Source: an uncultured Micavibrio sp.
GTDB taxonomy: Bacteria; Pseudomonadota; Alphaproteobacteria; Micavibrionales; UBA1664
Direction of reading: 5' to 3'
Length of the DNA stretch: 9,568 nt
Assembly (NCBI GenBank): GCA_937896295.1
Contig: CALBME010000091.1
Span: 1 to 9,568, forward strand
Shown: positions 6,010 to 9,568 of the stretch, one piece after another
How positions within the stretch are numbered: position 1 is the stretch's first letter
How the letters are laid out: each line of letters begins with the position of its first letter
Translations under genes and position numbers: made by a program
Notes under the pieces: model-generated
Told to the model about the DNA's origin: nothing
Databases searched by the model: none
The model's input: only the letters and a program-made list of their open reading frames with translations

Positions 6010-6653
6010 TAAACGGTTTTATCCCGAAACAGGCAGATATCGTTGACCGGGCATTCCGGGCATTTGGGTTTGCGGGCAACGCAGATGTAACGGCCATGCA
6101 GGATCAGCCAGTGATGGGCGTGGCGTTTGAATTCAGCCGGTATGATTTTTTCAAGCCCCTGTTCGATGGCGTCTGGGGTTGAGCCGTAAGCGAGGCCGGT
6201 GCGGTTGGAGACGCGGAAGAGATGCGTATCGACGGCAATCGTGGACTGGCCGAAAAAGATGTTCAGCACGACATTGGCGGTCTTGCGCCCCACGCCGGGC
6301 AGGGTTACCAGATCGTCGCGGTTGTCCGGTACGGCAGAGCCGTATTTTTCGATGAGGATCTGCGAGAGCAGGAAAACGTTTTTCGCCTTGGCCTTGTTCA
6401 GGCCGATGGTTTTGATGTAATCGCGGATTTTATCTTCGCCCAGCGCGACCATTTTTTCAGGCGTGTCGGCGGCGGCGAACAGGGGGCCCGTCGCCTTGTT
6501 CACGCCCTTGTCGGTGGCCTGCGCCGACAGGACGACGGCAACGAGCAGTGTGAAGGCGTTGGTGTAGTTGAGTTCGCCCTTCGGTTCTGGGTTCCCGGCA
6601 TGCAGACGGGCAAAAAATGCGTGCACTTCTGCTGGTTTGAGGCGGCGGGGCAT
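6006..6653 (-). CDS. nth: Endonuclease III (DNA glycosylase/AP lyase)
   Basis: The 215-residue protein matches the family's usual size. Endonuclease III removes oxidised pyrimidines from DNA and cleaves the abasic site in base excision repair. The helix-hairpin-helix LPGVGRKTANVVLN (118-131) carries the catalytic lysine K124. AVDTHLFRVSNR (140-151) carries the catalytic aspartate D142. The C-terminal 4Fe-4S motif C191-x6-C198-x2-C201-x5-C207 is complete. The early motif LLVAVVLSAQATDKGVN (36-52) is also typical. The start at 6653 gives MPRRLKPAEV; no clear Shine-Dalgarno precedes it, so a slightly different start is possible. It is the second of two convergent pairs here whose stop codons overlap by 4 bp. 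A near-perfect -10 element lies about 50 bases upstream. Confidence 0.97.
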   Translation of the reverse strand: MPRRLKPAEVHAFFARLHAGNPEPKGELNYTNAFTLLVAVVLSAQATDKGVNKATGPLFAAADTPEKMVALGEDKIRDYIKTIGLNKAKAKNVFLLSQILIEKYGSAVPDNRDDLVTLPGVGRKTANVVLNIFFGQSTIAVDTHLFRVSNRTGLAYGSTPDAIEQGLEKIIPAEFKRHAHHWLILHGRYICVARKPKCPECPVNDICLFRDKTVY

Positions 6654-6705
6654 GGGGGTATTAAACCCAAAAGACCCGCAAAGGCAAGGTATGGGTATTT
6701 AGGGC

Positions 6706-6734
6706 ATTATATATTGCGCCTGAATTGGGAATTT
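6706..6734 (-). promoter_or_regulatory. Putative nth promoter
   Basis: On the minus strand a perfect TATAAT occupies 6711-6706, in the 112-bp gap between nth and the upstream gene. The -35 region around 6728-6734 is weak (AATTCC-like), so only the -10 is convincing. Transcription would begin roughly 45 bases before the nth ATG. Confidence 0.38.
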
Positions 6735-6765
6735 TTTGGCATTCAGATACCGATTTATTGGCTGT

Positions 6766-7467
6766 TCAGCCCTCGATAGAATTTTTGATGAAATCGGTAT
6801 TAACGGCCAAGGTTTGTATATCCGGTACACGCGGCGATGGCGGTGTGATCAAGCTCTGTGCCTGCATTTTCTGAATTTGCTCATTGATAATGAAGACACT
6901 GGTTTTGTGCAGCACAGCTTCGTAATAGCGCTGGCTGGCATCGCTATCCTGCAGGTCTTTGCGCAAGGGGAGCATTTTGAAAATTGTTTCTTTGCGGGCA
7001 TCCATATTGTTGAGGTCAGCGTTGGTGGTAAGCTTGGAAGATAGTTGCTCATCGAATACGCGCGCGACAACGTCACGTCCAAGGCCGGTGAGATTTGCCA
7101 GCTCGGTAAAACCGTCTTCCTTCGATTGGATTTTGCTGGTATCCGGAATTTTGGCGATAATTTCTTCGTCGATAGCGTCGAGGAATTGAACAATGAGATC
7201 TTCCGCGCCATCTTCGTCGAAAGATAATCCAACAAATCCAGTCGGATGATATCTCGACATGGCGTAATATATTTTTTTCTTTATGTAAGCGACGCGATCA
7301 GGCTGGTAAGCGGTTTTATTCTTAATGCTTTCATAAGGGGCTGCCTCAAGGACAGCTTGCCATACATCCAGCTCATCACCGGTATGGGATTCATGCTCCA
7401 CACGGTAGATGTTTGCAAGTTTGGTTGCGATATCGTCAGCGGTGGTCATTTTTGGTGTTGCTTTCAT
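6766..7467 (-). CDS. Hypothetical protein, no recognised domain
   Basis: The 233-residue protein is soluble, charged and mostly helical, with no signal peptide, membrane segment or catalytic motif that I recognise. It opens with a region rich in acidic and aromatic residues (DELDVWQAVLEAAPYESI). It has an acidic centre (FDEDGAEDLIVQFLDAIDEE, about 82-101) and ends in a Gln-rich amphipathic helix and a Pro-rich tail (INEQIQKMQAQSLITPPSPR, 193-212). Its coding sequence is visibly richer in A/T-ending codons than the neighbours, which suggests a different history or low expression. The frame is open upstream to a GTG at 7506. I chose the ATG at 7467 (MKATPKM); an ATG at 7449 is also possible, and none has a strong Shine-Dalgarno. 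It lies between the acetyltransferase gene and nth on the same strand, with a 98-bp gap upstream and 112 bp downstream. Confidence 0.72.
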   Translation of the reverse strand: MKATPKMTTADDIATKLANIYRVEHESHTGDELDVWQAVLEAAPYESIKNKTAYQPDRVAYIKKKIYYAMSRYHPTGFVGLSFDEDGAEDLIVQFLDAIDEEIIAKIPDTSKIQSKEDGFTELANLTGLGRDVVARVFDEQLSSKLTTNADLNNMDARKETIFKMLPLRKDLQDSDASQRYYEAVLHKTSVFIINEQIQKMQAQSLITPPSPRVPDIQTLAVNTDFIKNSIEG

Positions 7468-7565
7468 GCCGTATTTTACCAATAACCGAAACCAAAAGGC
7501 GTGCACAATATTTACGCTGCAACCAAAAATGCAACTTTAAGGGAAGGTGTAAGCCGGGCGCGGTT

Positions 7566-8000
7566 TTACGCGGCTTTTTCCATCATGTGGTGGGGGATGT
7601 TGGCATCCATGTATTCGTCGCCGTAGGTGGTGAAACCCAGGCGTTCGTAAAAGGGGATCGCGGTATTCTGGGCGCCGAGGATGATTTTTGCGCCAGGCTC
7701 GTGCGCGGCGATATCGGCCAGCACGAAGTTCATCATGGCGCGGCCCACGCCCTTGCCCTGCCATTCCTTACGCACGGCGTAGCGTTCGATTTTCACGATG
7801 CCCGGTTTATAAACACGCCAGCGCATGGCGGCGCAGGGCTTGTCGCCATCAAGTCCCAGTACGTGGCGGCATGTGTCTTCGATGTCGTCGATATCCTCGC
7901 TGACGCAGATGCCCTGATCGCCGCCGAACACGGCGCCGCGGATATGCATGCAACGAGCGAAGTCGGTTTTGTTTTCTGCGATTTTAAAAGAGAGACTCAT
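7566..8000 (-). CDS. GNAT family N-acetyltransferase, ElaA/YjcF-like
   Basis: The 144-residue protein is a single GNAT domain. CMHIRGAVFGGDQGI (17-31) matches the N-terminal 'vR..VFv.EQ' of the ElaA/YjcF group. IERYAVRKEWQGKGVGRAMM (71-90) is motif A with the acetyl-CoA pyrophosphate loop Q81-G-K-G84-V-G86. FYERLGF (117-123) is motif B, and NIPHHMM (134-140) is the group's C-terminal 'GIPH..M' signature. Such enzymes transfer an acetyl group from acetyl-CoA to an amine, but the substrate cannot be told. The frame extends to a TTG at 8018, but AAGGA at 8014-8010 lies 9 nt before the ATG at 8000, which sets the start. That ATG overlaps the stop of the membrane protein gene as ATGA, so the two are very likely translationally coupled. 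Confidence 0.93.
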   Translation of the reverse strand: MSLSFKIAENKTDFARCMHIRGAVFGGDQGICVSEDIDDIEDTCRHVLGLDGDKPCAAMRWRVYKPGIVKIERYAVRKEWQGKGVGRAMMNFVLADIAAHEPGAKIILGAQNTAIPFYERLGFTTYGDEYMDANIPHHMMEKAA

Positions 8001-8620
8001 TCTGTGAGATCCTTCCAAAGGCGTTTGTGCCAGGGCAGGGATTTGTCGGAGACATAGGCGACGGGCAGGGGGGCTGCGTCGGCCTTGACCAGTGCGGCGC
8101 TGGCACGGAAGACGGTCTGTCCGGCCTCGATCAGCGGCGTCTTATTCACGGCGGAATAATTGGCGATCTGCATGGCAGCCATTTTTACCGCATCGAGCAG
8201 CGCCTTTTGTTCGGCAATGTCCGGATTGAGAAGCAGGGTGAGGCGGCCTTCATATTCATTGGCCGCGCGGATGGTGTCGAGGAAGTGCGAATTTACCGTC
8301 TGGTTTTCCGCGAACATGGCGGTCAATGCATCGCAGCAGGACAGGTAGCCGGCCAGCGTATCACGCAGGTCGCCGGTCCATGCCAGATGCACGGTGTTGA
8401 GCGTGGTTGCGCGTGTCTGCTGGTTCATCAGCATGTGCATGTTGCGCACGTCGCGGCGCGCGGCCTTCAGCGAGGCCGTAGCGATGAACAGCACCGTGCC
8501 AGCGAGGACAAGCATGCCGATATCTTCGAAAATGAAGCGCAGCATGTGCGTGTAGATGAAGGCGATGACAATGCCCGCCCCGTGCACTGTGTCAGAGATG
8601 ATGGTTACAAATTTTTCCAT
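7997..8620 (-). CDS. Two-TM membrane protein of unknown function
   Basis: The 207-residue protein has two adjacent N-terminal hydrophobic segments (about 13-31 and 34-51). A long, mainly helical soluble part follows (52-207), with a basic stretch directly after the second segment (KAARRDVR, 52-59). This places the C-terminal part probably in the cytoplasm by the positive-inside rule. I recognise no catalytic motif. The helical part has regularly spaced hydrophobic and polar residues and could be a coiled coil or bundle, possibly a structural or signalling adaptor. The start is well set by AAAAGG at 8633-8628, 7 nt before the ATG. It overlaps the downstream acetyltransferase gene by 4 bp and lies 92 bp downstream of dnaJ on the same strand, so the three may form one transcript. 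Confidence 0.82.
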   Translation of the reverse strand: MEKFVTIISDTVHGAGIVIAFIYTHMLRFIFEDIGMLVLAGTVLFIATASLKAARRDVRNMHMLMNQQTRATTLNTVHLAWTGDLRDTLAGYLSCCDALTAMFAENQTVNSHFLDTIRAANEYEGRLTLLLNPDIAEQKALLDAVKMAAMQIANYSAVNKTPLIEAGQTVFRASAALVKADAAPLPVAYVSDKSLPWHKRLWKDLTE

Positions 8621-8638
8621 GGATAAACCTTTTGTTTG

Positions 8639-8712
8639 GGGCCTCGCCGGCCCGCTCGCTCCGCTCGCCCCCGCCCGCGCGGGTTAGCCGCGCGCGCCCG
8701 CAGTCGCGGGCG
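8639..8712. repeat. GC-rich palindromic spacer after dnaJ
   Basis: The gap between dnaJ and the membrane protein gene is a dense set of GC palindromes. CGCCCGC/GCGGGCG (8695-8701 with 8706-8712, 4-base loop) abuts the dnaJ stop. CCCGCGCGGG (8674-8683) is self-complementary. GGGCC/GGCCC (8639-8643 with 8649-8653) forms a small hairpin. A 9-base near-repeat GCTCGCTCC/GCTCGCCCC lies at 8654-8671. None has a T-tract, so this is not a standard terminator; it may be a REP-like element that protects or trims the dnaJ transcript. Confidence 0.5.
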
Positions 8713-9568
8713 TTATTCGGTCAAGTCACTCCAGAATTCTTTTACTTTTTTGAAGAAGCCCTGCGATTCCGGCGAGTTGGCCGAGGGGTCCTTGCCTGCG
8801 AATTCCTTGAGCAGTTCCTGTTGCTTCTTGGAAAGGTGCACCGGCGTTTCGACAAAAAGTTCGATGTACATGTCGCCGCGCGCGGAGGTGCGCATCATCG
8901 ACATGCCTTTTGACTTGAGGCGGAATTGCTGGCCCGTCTGGGTCCCGGCGGGTAGTTTGACTTCGGCGCGGCCGCCTTCAATGGTCGGCACCTCGATCGT
9001 GCCGCCGAGGGCCGCGATGCTCATGGCGATGGGAACGCGGCAGTGCAGGTCGGCACCTTCGCGGGTGAACAGTTTGTGCGCCTTGAGGTTGATCAGCACA
9101 TAGAGATCGCCCGCGGGACCGCCATTCGCGCCCGCTTCGCCTTCGCCGGCCAGGCGCACGCGGCGGCCATGTTCGATGCCGGCGGGAATGGCGACTTTAA
9201 GCGTTTTTTCCTTACGCACGCGGCCCGCGCCGCCGCAGGAGGCGCATTTGTCCTTGATGACCTGGCCCGCGCCGCCGCAGGTGGGGCAGGTCTTCGGCTC
9301 GGTGCCCTTCTTGGCGCCGCTGCCGCCGCAGACTTCGCAACTGGCCATGGTCGGGATGCGGATGCGCGTCTCGGTGCCGCGTGCGGCATCCTCCAGCGAG
9401 ATTTCCAGGTTGTAGCGCAGGTCGGCGCCGCGATATACGCCGCCGCGGCCTCCGCTGCGGCCACCGCCGAAGATGTCGCCGAAGATGTCCGAAAAGGCAT
9501 CGGCGAAGCCACCCATGCCGGCGCCACCGGGACCGAAGCCGCCCATGCCGGCCTGCGGGTCGACGCCG
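8713..9568 (-). CDS. dnaJ: Chaperone protein DnaJ, G/F region to C-terminus (runs off the right edge); zinc domain lacks one motif
   Basis: DnaJ is the Hsp40 co-chaperone that delivers substrates to DnaK and stimulates its ATPase. The window holds the last 284 codons; the J domain with HPD lies beyond the right edge. A Gly/Phe-rich linker (GVDPQAGMGGFGPGG..., ending IFGGGRSGGRGG) is followed by LEISLEDAARGTE, the start of C-terminal domain I. The zinc domain has only three CxxCxGxG motifs, CEVCGGSG, CPTCGGAG and CASCGGAG, where DnaJ normally has four. By context these are motifs 1, 2 and 4: IKDKC, which normally follows motif 3, comes directly after motif 2. The frame is intact. KTLKVAIPAGIEHGRRVRLAGEGEAG and the rest of the substrate-binding and dimerisation domains are normal. 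The stop at 8713-8715 is followed immediately by a GC hairpin. Confidence 0.96.
   Translation of the reverse strand, partial: GVDPQAGMGGFGPGGAGMGGFADAFSDIFGDIFGGGRSGGRGGVYRGADLRYNLEISLEDAARGTETRIRIPTMASCEVCGGSGAKKGTEPKTCPTCGGAGQVIKDKCASCGGAGRVRKEKTLKVAIPAGIEHGRRVRLAGEGEAGANGGPAGDLYVLINLKAHKLFTREGADLHCRVPIAMSIAALGGTIEVPTIEGGRAEVKLPAGTQTGQQFRLKSKGMSMMRTSARGDMYIELFVETPVHLSKKQQELLKEFAGKDPSANSPESQGFFKKVKEFWSDLTE
9222..9281. repeat. 18-bp exact direct repeat in the dnaJ zinc-domain coding region
   Basis: The same 18 bases occur at 9222-9239 and 9264-9281, 42 bases apart start to start. They encode the C-G-G-A-G part of two CxxCxGxG motifs. Such identity among zinc motifs is a natural substrate for slippage or unequal recombination, and could explain the missing third motif or threaten collapse during assembly. 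Confidence 0.85.

Noticed and set aside
6222..6779. 185-codon plus-strand frame over nth and its promoter region
   Set aside because: Shadow of nth, which has all catalytic and iron-sulfur residues.
7518..7535. Direct repeat TGCAAC-N6-TGCAAC as an operator or attachment site
   Set aside because: Six-base repeats in AT-rich sequence are expected by chance and no integrase or second copy is present.
7547..7580. Hairpin AAGCCG...CGGCTTTTT on the plus strand at the end of the acetyltransferase gene
   Set aside because: The T-tract is oriented for plus-strand transcription, where no gene ends, and the right arm is part of the acetyltransferase coding sequence; not a credible terminator for the minus-strand gene.
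7413..8626. Plus-strand frames of 214 and 199 codons opposite the acetyltransferase and membrane genes
   Set aside because: The minus-strand genes have Shine-Dalgarno sites, an ATGA coupling and clear GNAT or TM features; the plus frames have none.

Overview
The window comes from a moderately GC-rich bacterial chromosome. UvrC, bactofilin, endonuclease III and DnaJ all look alphaproteobacterial. A membrane protein whose relatives I associate with Rhodospirillales-like genomes, and a stand-alone repressor-type HTH protein of alphaproteobacterial style, point the same way. A Rhodospirillales or Micavibrio-like origin is an inference from residue patterns, not a search result. Most of the window is ordinary chromosomal housekeeping sequence; I see no transposase, integrase, CRISPR array, tRNA or rRNA.

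Layout, left to right. Bases 1-524 (minus strand) hold a small HTH protein translationally coupled (TGATG) to a secreted M23 peptidase that runs off the left edge. A 94-bp divergent gap leads to uvrC (619-2469, plus). A 334-bp intergenic stretch follows, with a DnaA-box-containing inverted repeat, a probable promoter and a structured leader. Next is a bactofilin gene (2804-3694) with a GTG start and a possible second internal start. A strong terminator hairpin (3748-3779) overlaps the 5' end of the next gene, an anchored or secreted protein of unknown function (3714-4277). That gene converges, with a 4-bp stop overlap, on a periplasmic YbhB/PEBP-family protein (4274-4819, minus).

Divergent from the PEBP gene is a putative secreted zinc metallopeptidase with HEARH (4876-6009, plus), which converges, again with a 4-bp stop overlap, on nth (6006-6653, minus). 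The remaining genes are all on the minus strand: an unrecognised AT-richer 233-aa protein (6766-7467), an ElaA-type GNAT acetyltransferase (7566-8000) coupled by ATGA to a two-TM membrane protein (7997-8620), a GC-rich palindromic spacer, and the G/F-to-C-terminal part of dnaJ (8713-9568).

The genes do not form one pathway. Two are DNA repair enzymes (UvrC, Nth), at least three products concern the envelope or periplasm (M23 peptidase, bactofilin, PEBP, plus the HEARH protein if it is secreted), and DnaJ is a chaperone. The most notable observations are: a DnaJ zinc domain that has only three of the four canonical CxxCxGxG motifs, in frame; an apparently uncharacterised HEXXH protein; and a bactofilin that could be made in a long form with, and a short form without, its MFxKR membrane-targeting start. 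I see no convincing evidence of an entirely new multi-gene system.
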